64,000 nucleotides of DNA from Streptomyces caniferus (GCF_009811555.1 NZ_BLIN01000002.1:1240001-1304000), one strand, 5' to 3'; positions 1-9,327 are shown, numbered from the stretch's first letter. Notes: generated from the sequence alone by a model not told the origin. Numbers and translations are program-made.

Positions 1-341
1 GCACATCGGTCCATAGGTCCATCCCTGGGGCCGGACGTCACCCTCCAGACCCACCCCGCCCCCTACGGGAGGCCTACGGCGCTCTCGGGGACCGTCCGCC
101 CCGGAACGACCGCCGCAACCCCGCCCGAATTCCGTTGGCGCCCTTCTGAGCCGCTGACTACAATCGCGCGTCTGCCTGCCTCCCGTCGAGGAGTGCCGCC
201 GGCCGGTCGGAAACCGGACGGTCCTTCGCTTCACGCCGCTGACCCGCGCATCGCACGAACCGCGCTACGCACCGACACCGGCCCGCCGCGCCCGCTCACC
301 CCGGCGCGCCCGCCGAAGTACCCGCCACCGGAGGCAACGCC
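1..341. other. leader region upstream of helD, no gene seen
   Basis: I see no credible gene in these 341 bases. A partial copy of the 54-bp repeat found at the start of helD lies at about 258-280, so the repeat array once began upstream of the start codon. I looked for the inverted repeat (GGGGCTTGC and its complement) that precedes rifampicin-responsive genes and did not find it. Confidence 0.5.
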
Positions 342-2633
342 GTGCCCTCGCACGCCCACCCGTCACCCGACCACCACCCCTCACCGACGGCGCTACGCAC
401 CGACAGCACTCCCCCGTCACCCGACCACCACCCCTCACCGACGGCGCTACGCACCGACAGCACTCCCCCGTCACCCGACCACCACCCCTCACCCGCGTCA
501 CCCACCCCGGCCCCCGCTGCCCCGGCCGAGACCACCACGTCCTGCGACCCCCTCCAGCGGGAGAAGGCGCACCTGGCCGCCTCCCGCGCGGCGCTGCGCG
601 CCATGCGCGAGGACGCCGAGGCGCTGAACATCGCCGATGTCACGGCGAACTGGGTCAACGCCGAGGTCCTCCAGGGCGAGATCGACGCCCGGATCAAGGC
701 GCTCGCGGACCTCTCCCACACCCCGCTCTTCTTCGGCCGCCTCGATTACCTCCACGCCCCCGGCCTCGACCTCGCCGAAGGCGCCTCACGAGGGGCGGCG
801 CACCGCGCCTCCGGCGAGGGTGGTGATGGGCAACGGGAGGGCGAGAACTTCTACATCGGCCGACGGCACGTCCACGACGCCGACGGCGACCCCATGGTCA
901 TCGACTGGCGCGCGCCCGTGTCCCAGCCGTTCTACCGGGCCTCCAAGAAGGACCCGATGGACCTCCGGCTGCGCCGCCGGTTCGGTTACACGGCCGGTGA
1001 GTTGACCGCCTACGAGGACGAGCACCTCACCGACCCCGCGGAGGCGGAACGGACCAGCCGGCTCCTCCAGTCCGAGATCGAGCGCCCGCGCGTCGGCCCC
1101 ATGCGGGACATCGTCGCCACGATCCAGCCGGAGCAGGACGAGATCGTGCGCGCCGGCATCGGCGGCTCGGTCTGCGTACAGGGGGCGCCGGGCACCGGTA
1201 AGACGGCCGTCGGCCTGCACCGTGTCGCGTATCTGCTGTACGCGCACCGTGAGCGGCTGGCCCGCGCCGGCACCCTCGTCATCGGCCCGAACCGCTCGTT
1301 CCTGCACTACATCGAGCAGGTGCTGCCGGCCCTCGGTGAGCTGGAGGTCAAGCAGGCCACGGTCGACGACCTGGTCGGCCATGCGGAGGTGCGCGGTACC
1401 GACGAGGCGGCCGCCGCGACGGTCAAGGGCGACGCGCGCATGGCGGAGGTGCTGCGACGGGCGGTCCGCTCGCACATCACCATGCCGCAGGAGCCCTGCG
1501 TGGTCGTCCGCGGCTCCCGCCGCTGGCGCGTACCGGCCTATGAACTCGAAGAACTCGTCACGGAGTTGATGGACCGGGACATCCGCTACGGAGCCGCCCG
1601 CGAGGCGTTGCCGCAGCGGATCGCGCATGCCGTACTGGTCCGGATGGAGCAGGCGGGCGAGGCCCCGGACGACCGGGTGCAGGACGCGGTGGCCCGTAAC
1701 GCCGCCGTGAAGGCCGCGGTCAAGGCGGTGTGGCCGCCGGTCGACCCGGCCAAGCTGGTGCTGCGGCTGCTGGGCGACGCGGAGTTCCTGGCCGAGCAGT
1801 CCGAGGGGATCCTGACGCCCGAGGAGCAGAAGACGATCCTGTGGACCAAGCCGGCCCGCAGCGTGAAGAGCGCCAAGTGGTCGTCGGCGGACACGGTGTT
1901 GATCGACGAGGCGATGGACCTGGTCGCACGCACCCACTCCCTCGGCCATGTGGTCCTGGACGAGGCGCAGGACCTCTCCCCCATGCAGTACCGCGCGGTC
2001 GGCCGCCGCTGCTCCACGGGCTCCGCGACCATCCTCGGCGACATCGCACAGGGCACCACTCCCTGGGCGACCGACACCTGGGAGGAGGCGCTGCGGCACC
2101 TGGGCAAGCCCGGCTCGGCCGTCGAGGAGCTCACCCAGGGCTTCCGTGTGCCGCGCGAGGTCATCGCCTACGCGTCCCGGCTGCTGCCCGCCATCGCCCC
2201 CGACCTGACGGAGGCCACCTCCATCCGCGAGTCGGCGGGCGACTTCGAGATCCGCCCGGTCGAACCGGCGGATCTGACCACCGCCACCCTCGCCGCCTGC
2301 GACGAGGCGCTGAAGAAGGAGGGCTCGGTCGGCCTGATCGCCGCGGAGGCCCGTATTCCGACGCTGCGCGGTGCGCTGGAGGCGGCGGGCGTGGTCTGCC
2401 TCGCCCCCGGCGAGGAGACCTCGGCCGAGGCCCGGCTGACGCTGGTGCCCGCCACGCTCGCCAAGGGCCTGGAGTACGACTACGTCGTCCTGGACGAGCC
2501 GGCCGCGATCGTCGACGGCGAACCGGACGAACGCACCGGCCTGCGCCGCCTGTACGTATGCCTGACCCGGCCGGTGTCCGGCCTGACGGTGGTCCATGCG
2601 GCGGCGCTGCCGGAACAGCTGGCCGGCCCCTGA
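342..2633 (+). CDS. helD: HelD-type (UvrD/Rep-like) RNA polymerase-associated ATPase
   Basis: This is a superfamily 1 motor ATPase of the HelD/HelR type, which in Gram-positive bacteria removes stalled or drug-bound RNA polymerase from DNA. The 763-residue protein has an N-terminal antiparallel coiled-coil region (about 70-130), a Walker A motif GAPGTGKT at residues 281-288, the DEAQD Walker B motif near residue 540 and UvrD-type C-terminal motifs ending in RRLYVCLTRP. The GTG start at 342 is preceded by GGAGG at 330-334, which fits well, so translation includes a Pro/Ser/His-rich head of about 60 residues containing three copies of an 18-residue repeat. The conserved part begins near LQREKAHLAASR. 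It converges on the kinase gene with only 19 bases between the stops. Assignment to the family is firm; a role in rifamycin tolerance is only inference. Confidence 0.93.
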   Translation: MPSHAHPSPDHHPSPTALRTDSTPPSPDHHPSPTALRTDSTPPSPDHHPSPASPTPAPAAPAETTTSCDPLQREKAHLAASRAALRAMREDAEALNIADVTANWVNAEVLQGEIDARIKALADLSHTPLFFGRLDYLHAPGLDLAEGASRGAAHRASGEGGDGQREGENFYIGRRHVHDADGDPMVIDWRAPVSQPFYRASKKDPMDLRLRRRFGYTAGELTAYEDEHLTDPAEAERTSRLLQSEIERPRVGPMRDIVATIQPEQDEIVRAGIGGSVCVQGAPGTGKTAVGLHRVAYLLYAHRERLARAGTLVIGPNRSFLHYIEQVLPALGELEVKQATVDDLVGHAEVRGTDEAAAATVKGDARMAEVLRRAVRSHITMPQEPCVVVRGSRRWRVPAYELEELVTELMDRDIRYGAAREALPQRIAHAVLVRMEQAGEAPDDRVQDAVARNAAVKAAVKAVWPPVDPAKLVLRLLGDAEFLAEQSEGILTPEEQKTILWTKPARSVKSAKWSSADTVLIDEAMDLVARTHSLGHVVLDEAQDLSPMQYRAVGRRCSTGSATILGDIAQGTTPWATDTWEEALRHLGKPGSAVEELTQGFRVPREVIAYASRLLPAIAPDLTEATSIRESAGDFEIRPVEPADLTTATLAACDEALKKEGSVGLIAAEARIPTLRGALEAAGVVCLAPGEETSAEARLTLVPATLAKGLEYDYVVLDEPAAIVDGEPDERTGLRRLYVCLTRPVSGLTVVHAAALPEQLAGP
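361..492 (+). repeat. 54-bp in-frame tandem repeat at the 5' end of helD
   Basis: Units start at 361, 415 and 469. The first two are complete and the third is partial. Because 54 is a multiple of 3, the repeat adds 18 residues per unit (SPDHHPSPTALRTDSTPP) and leaves the frame intact. A partial unit sits upstream at about 258-280. Copies look almost identical, which points to recent slippage or unequal exchange. Confidence 0.9.
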
Positions 2634-2652
2634 GGACCGGCCGCCACGGGCG

Positions 2653-4881
2653 TCAGGCGACCTTGGCGCAGATCATGGTCCGGCCGTCGTACACGTTCCA
2701 GGAGTAGCGGTAGTGGCCCGGGTCGGCCGGACAGGCATTCGTGCCCGCGGACGACGGCAGGAGGGCCGTGACCTGCATGATGTAGCTGAACTCCGAGGGC
2801 ACCCGTCCGGCGCCGCAGCTCCACATGGTGAGGAGGTTCGCCGGGCCGGGCCGGCCGCCCCCGGCCTTGGCCAGGAAACACTGGCCCGTCCGGAACTGCC
2901 GCTCCACACACAGGTTCGTGAAGGTGTGGTCCACCCCCGTGTGCCACCAGCTGCCGCGTCCGCTCCCGGACGTGCAGCCGCCCCCGCTCGGAGTCACCCG
3001 CAGCACCCGTAGGTAGGCGTCGGCCGCGCCACAGCCGACCCGCTCCGGCGCCGTACGGCTCCAGCTGCCGTAGCCGTTCTGGTAGGCGTCGAGGCAGTCG
3101 CCGGCCCGTACGGAGGCAAAGGCCCGGTCGGCCGGGCTGGGCGTGCGGGACACCGCGGTGGTGGGTGCGGAGGTGGTCGCGCCGCTGGTGGAGGAGCCGC
3201 CGGTGGACGAACCACTGGTGGACGTGCCGCTCGCGGAGGTGTCGCGGGTGGGCCCGGAACCGGTGCCGCCGCCGGTGGAGGTGCCGGTCGTCGTGGCGGA
3301 GCCGAGCCCGCCGCTGCTGTACGTACCGCTCGATGTGCTGCTCGATGCGCCGCCGGTCGACGTCCCGCTGCCCGTCGAGCCGGCGGTGTCGCTGCCGTCC
3401 CAGGGCTTCCAGATGAAGACCGCGAACGCGATGACCGCGATCACCACCCAGAAGCAGCCGGACGAGGAGTCGGCGGTCTTCGCGGCGGACGAGGGCGAGG
3501 ACGCGGAGGCGCGCGGGGCCGCGGTGGGCGCCCCGGCTTTCGCGCCGGACGGCGGCCGGGGCGAGGAGGCCGCACCCGCCCGCCCCGGGGAGGCCGCGCC
3601 CGCCTGCCCCGAGGCCCGGGCCCGCTGCGCGCGCCGCGCCTGCTCCGCGCGCTGCCGCCGCTCCCGCTCCTCGCGTTCGCGGCGCTGCTTCTTCTCGGCC
3701 TCCGCGGCCGCCCGCGCCCTGGCCGCCGCCCGCCTGCGGTCCTCCGCCTCCTTCCGTTCCCGGGCCGCGCGCGCCGCGCGCTCCCGCTCGGCGCGGTCCC
3801 GCTCCTCCTGCTTCTGGCGGGCGGCCCGCTGCTCCTCCTCCTTGCGCGCGGCGCGCGCGGCCTGTTCCCGCCGTGCGGCCCGCTCCTCGGTGGAGACCCG
3901 GGTGGGCGCCGGCGGCGGCACCTGCCGCGTCCGCGCGTCGACGGTGAGCGCCTCGTCCCCGCCCCCGCCCTCGCGTAACGCCCGCCCCTGGGCCTCGTAC
4001 GCCTCGATCAGTGCGGTCCACCGCGGCGGCAGCCAGCGCTCGCCGCGCCGCGACGTGGGCGACCGGTCGAGTTCCTCCAGGAACTGCCGCAGGACGTCGG
4101 CCGGTTCGGGCCGCTGGGCCGGATCGGCGGCCAGGCACGGCCGGATCAGCGGGGTGAGTTCCTTGGGCAGCCCCGTCAGGTCGAGCGCGCCGCGCTGAAC
4201 GAGGGTCAGCAGCCGGATCGTGTCGGCGGTCTCGGGGTAGGGCGGGCGGCCGACGGCGAGGTGGAAGAGCGTGGCGCCCAGCGAGTACACGTCGGACGCC
4301 GTGGTGGACGGCTCGGCGCGCGCCTGCTCGGGCGAGGTGAAGGCGATGGTGCCCAGCGTCAGCGAGGTACGCGTGATGTCGTTGGCGTGCGAGATACCGA
4401 AGTCGATCAGGCGCGGCCCGGCCAGCGGCAGCAGGATGTTCTGGGGTTTGACGTCCCGGTGGACGATGCCCGCCTCGTGCAGGATCACCAAGGCCTGGGC
4501 GGTGCCGGCGGCGATCCAGCGCACCGCCGAACCCGGCAGCCGTCCCTCGCTGCGGACGAGCTCGGACAGCGCGGGCGCCGGTATGTACTCGATGGCCATC
4601 CAGGGCTGCTCGGCGCCCGGGTCGGCGTCGCGCACCCGGGCCGTGAAGGCGCTGTCGATCCGCCGGGCCAGCGTCACCTCACGGGCGAACCGCCGCCGGT
4701 CGGTCTCGCTGACCAGGCCCTCGGCCAGCAGTGTTTTCACCGCGACGAGCGAACCGTCCACCGTGGACCGCGCCAGATAGATCCGTCCCATCCCGCCCGC
4801 GCCGAGCCGCCCGAGCAGCCGGTAGACGCCGAGCCGCTGCGGATCGTCGCCGCCGAGCGGCTTCATGCCGATGCCGGTCAT
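2653..4881 (-). CDS. membrane Ser/Thr protein kinase with C-terminal extracytoplasmic domain
   Basis: A Hanks-type kinase of 742 residues. Residues 19-275 form the kinase domain: glycine loop GAGGMG (28-32), VAVK lysine K49, catalytic HRDVKPQN (D143) and DFG at 160-162. Residues 331-424 are a long Arg/Glu/Ala-rich stretch likely to be coiled coil. One membrane segment (about 476-491, CFWVVIAVIAFAVFIW) leads to a Ser/Thr/Gly-rich linker and a Cys-containing outer domain (about 590-742). PASTA repeats are absent, so the sensor differs from PknB. The ATG at 4881 was chosen because it places the kinase domain close to the N-terminus. Ligand and substrates cannot be told from sequence. It is convergent with helD. 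Confidence 0.93.
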   Translation of the reverse strand: MTGIGMKPLGGDDPQRLGVYRLLGRLGAGGMGRIYLARSTVDGSLVAVKTLLAEGLVSETDRRRFAREVTLARRIDSAFTARVRDADPGAEQPWMAIEYIPAPALSELVRSEGRLPGSAVRWIAAGTAQALVILHEAGIVHRDVKPQNILLPLAGPRLIDFGISHANDITRTSLTLGTIAFTSPEQARAEPSTTASDVYSLGATLFHLAVGRPPYPETADTIRLLTLVQRGALDLTGLPKELTPLIRPCLAADPAQRPEPADVLRQFLEELDRSPTSRRGERWLPPRWTALIEAYEAQGRALREGGGGDEALTVDARTRQVPPPAPTRVSTEERAARREQAARAARKEEEQRAARQKQEERDRAERERAARAARERKEAEDRRRAAARARAAAEAEKKQRREREERERRQRAEQARRAQRARASGQAGAASPGRAGAASSPRPPSGAKAGAPTAAPRASASSPSSAAKTADSSSGCFWVVIAVIAFAVFIWKPWDGSDTAGSTGSGTSTGGASSSTSSGTYSSGGLGSATTTGTSTGGGTGSGPTRDTSASGTSTSGSSTGGSSTSGATTSAPTTAVSRTPSPADRAFASVRAGDCLDAYQNGYGSWSRTAPERVGCGAADAYLRVLRVTPSGGGCTSGSGRGSWWHTGVDHTFTNLCVERQFRTGQCFLAKAGGGRPGPANLLTMWSCGAGRVPSEFSYIMQVTALLPSSAGTNACPADPGHYRYSWNVYDGRTMICAKVA

Positions 4882-5032
4882 GACGTGTCACCCTCCCCCT
4901 GGTCCCGCTGCCGTGACACCTGTCAAACAGTGGCACGGCTACGGGAGTTGAGGAAGCTGGTGAGCGGGGAGCCCGAGGGCGCGCGTGCGCCCGCCCGGCG
5001 CGCCCGCACGCCGGGTCCCGCCGGCCGACGGC

Positions 5033-5755
5033 TCAGACCCGCTGGACGACGGGCTGGTCCAGCGCCTCCCGCCAGGTCCGTACGGCCGCCGCGTCCACCG
5101 GTGCCGACCAGCCTGCGGGCCGGGCGGCGCCCCCGATGTGGAACGCGTCCAGTCCGGCCGCGCGCAGCGCCGGCAGCTGACCGAGGCCGAGCCCGCCGCC
5201 GACCAGGATCCGCGGACCGTACCCGGGCTCGCCCGCCGCCGTACGCGCCTGCTCGGCCAGCAGCGTCGGCACCCCCGCGTCGACGCCCTGCGCGGCACCG
5301 GCCGTCAGATAGGTGTCGAGCCCCGCGGTGCCGGGCGCCCCCGACAGCTCCTTGCGCAGCGCGTCCCGGTCGGCGGCCCGGTCGATGGCCCGGTGGAAGG
5401 TCCACCGGCAGCCGTCGATCACCTCGGCCAGCGCCGCCACCGCATCGAGATCCGGCCGCCCGTCCGGCGTCAGGAAGCCGAGGACGAACTCGTCGGCGCC
5501 CTCCGCCCGCAGCGCAGCGGCCTCCTCGCACAGTGCCGCCACGTCACCGGCCGCGAAGCCGTCGGCGGCCCGCAGCATCACCCGCAGCGGGAGGTCGACG
5601 GCCGCCCGGATCGCCGCGAAGGCGGCCCGGGGCGGGGTGAGCCCGTCGGCCGCCATGTCCGTGACCAGCTCCAGGCGGTCGGCCCCGCCGGCCCGGGCGG
5701 CGACCGCGTCCTGCGGGCCGAGCGCGATGACCTCCAGGAGCGCGCGCTTGCTCAT
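5033..5755 (-). CDS. cutC: CutC family protein
   Basis: A TIM-barrel protein of the CutC family, 240 residues, annotated as a copper-homeostasis factor although its biochemical role is unsettled. Family stretches include LEVIALGPQDAVAA at the N-terminus, ADRLELVTDMAADGLTP, WTFHRAIDR and the C-terminal phosphate-binding-like ILVGGGLG. The reading frame is open further upstream, but the ATG at 5755 gives the usual N-terminus MSKRALLEV. It stands alone on the minus strand, divergent from the HD-domain gene, with the 13-bp repeat array in between. Confidence 0.88.
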   Translation of the reverse strand: MSKRALLEVIALGPQDAVAARAGGADRLELVTDMAADGLTPPRAAFAAIRAAVDLPLRVMLRAADGFAAGDVAALCEEAAALRAEGADEFVLGFLTPDGRPDLDAVAALAEVIDGCRWTFHRAIDRAADRDALRKELSGAPGTAGLDTYLTAGAAQGVDAGVPTLLAEQARTAAGEPGYGPRILVGGGLGLGQLPALRAAGLDAFHIGGAARPAGWSAPVDAAAVRTWREALDQPVVQRV

Positions 5756-5884
5756 ATGACCCAATCCTTCGACGACGACGTGACGGGACGGACCCCACCA
5801 CAACAGGTCTAGTCCAATATCCCAGACTACGGGTCTCCGGGCGCCCCGGGGGCCACCTCGGCACCGGCACGGCCGGAATCCGCC

Positions 5885-6006
5885 CGTACGCCTTATCGGT
5901 ACGCCCTGTCCGTACGTCCTGGCCGCACGGCCTGTGCGTACGCCTTCTCCGCACGTCCCGTGCGTACGCCCTGTCCGCGCGTCCTGGTCGTACTCCCGTC
6001 CGTACG
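5885..6006. repeat. 13-bp tandem repeat array, about ten units
   Basis: Units of the form CG-Y-R-CG-Y-CCTGTC start at 5885, 5898, 5911, 5924, 5937, 5950, 5963, 5976 and 5989, exactly 13 bases apart, with a last unit at 6001 (12 bases). Each begins with CGTACG or a one-base variant, itself a palindrome. The array lies in the 429-bp gap between cutC and the HD-domain gene. I see no gene in this gap. Confidence 0.85.
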
Positions 6007-6184
6007 CCTACCCGGATGACCGGCCGTCGACCGGGGACGGACGTGGCCAGGGCGCCCGGACCCTCGGCCGCGCGGCTCGGCCGACGGGGCGGCGCACGCC
6101 CGCCGCGTCCTCCTCCCGCGGCCGCGCCCCCTTCAGAAGGGACATCCCCCTCAACCCCGCTTTCCGGACGCGGCGCGAGGCACA

Positions 6185-6880
6185 ATGGCGGGCATGACCC
6201 CCGTGTCCCGTACGGCAGACACCACCACCGACCCGACGCAGGAGCTGCGGCAGCGCTGGGCCGTGACCGTCGCCAAGGCCCGCGGCGCCAAGAACCCCAC
6301 GGCACCCGACCCCGCCCCGTATGCGGACAACCTCCTGTCCCGTTGGCGCGAGCCGCAACGCCGCTATCACACCGTCGAGCATCTGACCGCGGTCCTCTAC
6401 CGCATCGACGAACTCGCGCAGCACGCCGACGACTTGCCCACCGTCCAGTTGGCGGCCTGGTTCCACGACGCCGTCTACCGGCCGGACCGCTCCGAGAACG
6501 AGGAGCGCAGCGCGGCCCTCGCCGAACGCGCACTGCCCGAGCTGGGCATCGGCCCGGCCCGCACGGCCGAGGTCGCCCGCCTGGTACGGCTCACCGTCAC
6601 CCACGACCCGGCGCCCGACGACCCCGACGGCGAGGTGCTGTGCGACGCCGACCTCGCCGTGCTCGCCGGTTCCCCCGACGAGTACGCGGCCTACGCCGCC
6701 GCGGTCCGCGCCGAGTACGCTTTCGTCCCCGACCCCGACTTCCTCGCGGGCCGCTCCGCCGTGCTCTCCCAACTCCTCTCCCTCCCCCGCCTTTTCCGCA
6801 CCCCCCGCGGCTACGACCGCTGGGAACACCTCGCCCGCCGCAACCTCACGACGGAGCTGGATCTGCTGCGGGGGGCCTAG
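6185..6880 (+). CDS. HD-domain protein (putative metal-dependent phosphohydrolase)
   Basis: A 231-residue soluble protein with HD-superfamily metal-binding motifs: RYHTVEHL near residue 60, WFHDAVY near 95 and CDADLAVL near 157. The order H...HD...D fits a binuclear metal site used to cleave phosphoester bonds, but the substrate is unknown. Many Streptomyces carry this stand-alone form. ATG at 6185 and ATG at 6194 (MTPVS) are both possible; neither has a strong ribosome-binding site. Its stop codon TAG is part of the CTAG at the edge of the MITE-like element that follows. Confidence 0.85.
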   Translation: MAGMTPVSRTADTTTDPTQELRQRWAVTVAKARGAKNPTAPDPAPYADNLLSRWREPQRRYHTVEHLTAVLYRIDELAQHADDLPTVQLAAWFHDAVYRPDRSENEERSAALAERALPELGIGPARTAEVARLVRLTVTHDPAPDDPDGEVLCDADLAVLAGSPDEYAAYAAAVRAEYAFVPDPDFLAGRSAVLSQLLSLPRLFRTPRGYDRWEHLARRNLTTELDLLRGA

Positions 6881-7057
6881 GGCCTGTCTTCAAAGTCCCG
6901 TCGTTCGCCCGCAGGGCGGGCCCTGCGGTGTCTGGTGCGTGCGATCGCAAGGCGGAGGGCCTTCCCGGTACTGGGTGTACCGGGAAGGTCCCGACAACGC
7001 GGCGAGCGTGCGTGCCAGGCACCGCAAGGCAGGCGGGACTTTGAAGACAGGCCCTAG
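6877..7057. mobile_element. MITE-like element with perfect terminal inverted repeats and CTAG ends
   Basis: The 181-bp segment starts CTAG followed by GGCCTGTCTTCAAAGTCCCG and ends with the exact complement, a perfect 24-bp inverted repeat (6877-6900 against 7034-7057). Inside is a second hairpin around 6959-6991 (CTTCCCGGTA and TACCGGGAAG). No protein is encoded. CTAG on both sides looks like a 4-bp target duplication. The right half recurs at 24138-24195. It resembles a non-autonomous element mobilised by a transposase elsewhere; no matching IS is in the window. Confidence 0.8.
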
Positions 7058-7302
7058 GACGTGTAGGACGTCTCCGCAGAGGCAGGGATCGTTCCGGCCA
7101 CCTCCGGGGTCGGTGCGGCGGGGGTCGATGCGGCGGGGGGCGTGGCGCGTGGGGCTTGTCGGCTGGCTTTGGGACGGGTGGGCCTGGGACATAGCGGGCT
7201 TCGGCACTGCGTACGCGTCCCCGCCGGCCTACGGCCCGTCCCGTCCGCAGCCCGGCGGCGGCACCGGGAATGCCGGCCGTCCTACCGCTGTTAGTAGTGG
7301 AT

Positions 7303-8640
7303 ATGCCAGCACCGTCCGACCGCGCCCGCCTGCCCATAGCCGTCTACGTCCTCGGCCTCTCCGTCTTCGCTCTCGGCACGTCCGAGTTCATGCTCTCCGG
7401 CATCCTCCAGCCGCTCGCCCGCGATCTGCGGGTCTCGATTCCGCAGGCCGGACTCCTGGTCTCCGCCTTCGCGATCGGCATGGTGGTCGGCGCGCCGGTG
7501 CTCGCCGCCGCAACGCTCCGGCTCCCGCGCCGGACGACCCTGATCGCCCTGCTCGCCGCCTTCGGCCTGGGCCAGGTGGCGGGCGCGCTGGCCCCCTCCT
7601 ACGGCGTGCTGTTCGTCTCCCGCGTGGTGAGCGCGCTGGCCTGCGCCGGCTTCTGGGCGGTCGGTGCGGCCGTGGCCGTTTCGCTGGTGCCGGTGACCGC
7701 ACGGGCCCGCGCGATGGCAGTCATGGTCGGCGGCCTCAGCATCGCCAATATCGCGGGCGTCCCGGCCGGCGCACTGCTCGGCCAGCACGCCGGCTGGCGC
7801 GCCGCCTTCTGGGCCGTGGCCGGACTGGCCGCGATCGGCCTGCTCGGCGTGGTCGCGCTGGTGCCGCGGACGGCCGTGCCCACCGGCGACGACCGCCCGC
7901 AGCTCCGCCGTGAGCTGGCCATCTACAAGGACAAGCAGGTCTGGCTGGCGCTGACCGCCACCGCGCTGAACGGCGCCGCGGTCTTCGCGCTCTTCTCCTA
8001 CCTCTCGCCGCTGCTGACCGGCACCGCAGGCCTCGCCGAGAGCTGGGTGCCGACGGTGCTGGCGCTGTTCGGCGTCGGCGCGCTGATCGGTACGTTCATC
8101 GGCGGCCGGATCGCCGACGCGCACCTGTTCGGGACGCTCTTCGGCGGCATCATCGCGTCCACGGTCGTGCTGACCGTCCTGGCGCTGACCGCGCACAGCC
8201 CGGCCGCCGCCATCGCGCTCTCGCTGATGCTCGGGGTGACCGCGTTCACCACGGCCCCGGCGCTCAACGCCCGGATGTTCAACGTGGCGAACGCCGCGCC
8301 GACGCTGGCCGGCGCCACCACCACCGCCGCCTTCAACATCGGCAACACCCTCGGCCCCTGGCTCGGCGGTCTGGCCATCGGCGCGGGCTGGGGCTACCCG
8401 TCCGTGGCCTGGACCGGCGCCGCGCTGGCCGCGGCGGCCGTCGTCACCACGGCCTTCGCCTTCCGCCTGCACCGCACCACGAGCCACTCCCGGCTGATCG
8501 CCTCGTCGGCCACCGCCACGCCGGTACCGGCGGGACGCACGACAGCGGACGCGGGAGAGGCGGCAGAGGCCGCACGGGCCGGAGAGACCGCAAGGGCCGG
8601 AGAGGCAGCAGAGGTGAGGGGTGCGGCGGGACAGCACTGA
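7303..8640 (+). CDS. MFS drug-efflux transporter, Cmx/CmlR chloramphenicol-exporter type
   Basis: A 12-helix major facilitator of 445 residues. The start LPIAVYVLGLSVFALGTSEFM and the segments GMVVGAPVLAA and RVVSALACAGFWAVGAA match the actinomycete chloramphenicol efflux family (Cmx/CmlR) within the DHA1 group. The hydrophilic tail after about residue 395 is Ala/Glu/Gly-rich with short repeats of the AGETARAGEAAE kind. The frame is open from 7270, but starting there would add a rare TTA codon and an unusual head, so the ATG at 7303 is preferred. No local regulator gene is seen. Substrate is inferred from family only. Confidence 0.85.
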   Translation: MPAPSDRARLPIAVYVLGLSVFALGTSEFMLSGILQPLARDLRVSIPQAGLLVSAFAIGMVVGAPVLAAATLRLPRRTTLIALLAAFGLGQVAGALAPSYGVLFVSRVVSALACAGFWAVGAAVAVSLVPVTARARAMAVMVGGLSIANIAGVPAGALLGQHAGWRAAFWAVAGLAAIGLLGVVALVPRTAVPTGDDRPQLRRELAIYKDKQVWLALTATALNGAAVFALFSYLSPLLTGTAGLAESWVPTVLALFGVGALIGTFIGGRIADAHLFGTLFGGIIASTVVLTVLALTAHSPAAAIALSLMLGVTAFTTAPALNARMFNVANAAPTLAGATTTAAFNIGNTLGPWLGGLAIGAGWGYPSVAWTGAALAAAAVVTTAFAFRLHRTTSHSRLIASSATATPVPAGRTTADAGEAAEAARAGETARAGEAAEVRGAAGQH

Positions 8641-8684
8641 GTCCCCCGCGGGGGCACCACAGAACGCGCCGTGACAGCCCCCGC

Positions 8685-9227
8685 TCACGCCCCGCCGTCG
8701 AACCTCCACCGCGTCTGGCTGTAGGTCTCGCCCCGGCCGAACCCGAAGGCCGTGACCGGCTCGACGCGGAAGACCACGGCCCGGTTGCCCTGCCCGTAGA
8801 ACGCACCGTCGCGGACGTCGAAGTGCCAGTCGCTGCCGTACTTGTCGACGTACAGATCGGCCAGTCGGCGCAGTGTCGGCTCGTCGCCCACCTGCACCGC
8901 CTCGCCCTCGACGACCACATCGAGCCCCGCGTGCAGATCGTTGCCGCCGGCGGTCGAGGTCGTCAGCACGCAGTGGGCGTTGGATTCGAGGTTCTTGGCC
9001 TTGCGTTCGCCGGGACCGGTGCAGAAGTGGAGCGCGCCGTCCGACCAGACGGCGAGCAGCGGGGTGACATGCGGGCGGCCGTCGGGCCGGACGGTGGTGA
9101 GCCAGAAGATCTCCGCCTCGGTCATACCGCCGACGGCCGCGGGCCATCCGGTCGCCGTGGCGTCCTCACTGCTGTAGTCGGGATCGAGATCGGTGGCCGG
9201 TTCCCGGCCCGGTTCGCTGGTCGACAT
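8685..9227 (-). CDS. pyridoxamine 5'-phosphate oxidase-family (split-barrel FMN/F420) protein
   Basis: A 180-residue member of the PNPOx-like split-barrel flavoprotein family. Recognisable pieces are the strand IFWLTTVRPDGRPHVTPLLAVW, LHFCTGPGERKAKNLESN and VVEGEAVQV. Such proteins bind FMN or F420 and reduce varied substrates; many were given no defined role. Start ATG at 9227 follows AAGGGGAC. The single domain has no signal peptide and is expected in the cytoplasm. Confidence 0.82.
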   Translation of the reverse strand: MSTSEPGREPATDLDPDYSSEDATATGWPAAVGGMTEAEIFWLTTVRPDGRPHVTPLLAVWSDGALHFCTGPGERKAKNLESNAHCVLTTSTAGGNDLHAGLDVVVEGEAVQVGDEPTLRRLADLYVDKYGSDWHFDVRDGAFYGQGNRAVVFRVEPVTAFGFGRGETYSQTRWRFDGGA

Positions 9228-9327
9228 GACTGTCCCCTTCCGATACGGCGCGCGGTCAGGCCCGTCATGCCCATCGTGCGGGGGCGCTCCGCCCCGCCGC
9301 CGCTACGACGCGCCGCGGCGGGCCGCC

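Noticed and set aside
361..492. Possible CRISPR-like direct repeats
   Set aside because: Units are contiguous without spacers, in frame and within a coding sequence; no cas gene is present.
786..2597. 603-codon frame antisense to helD
   Set aside because: Composition is a shadow of the coding frame, and helD motifs on the plus strand are unequivocal.
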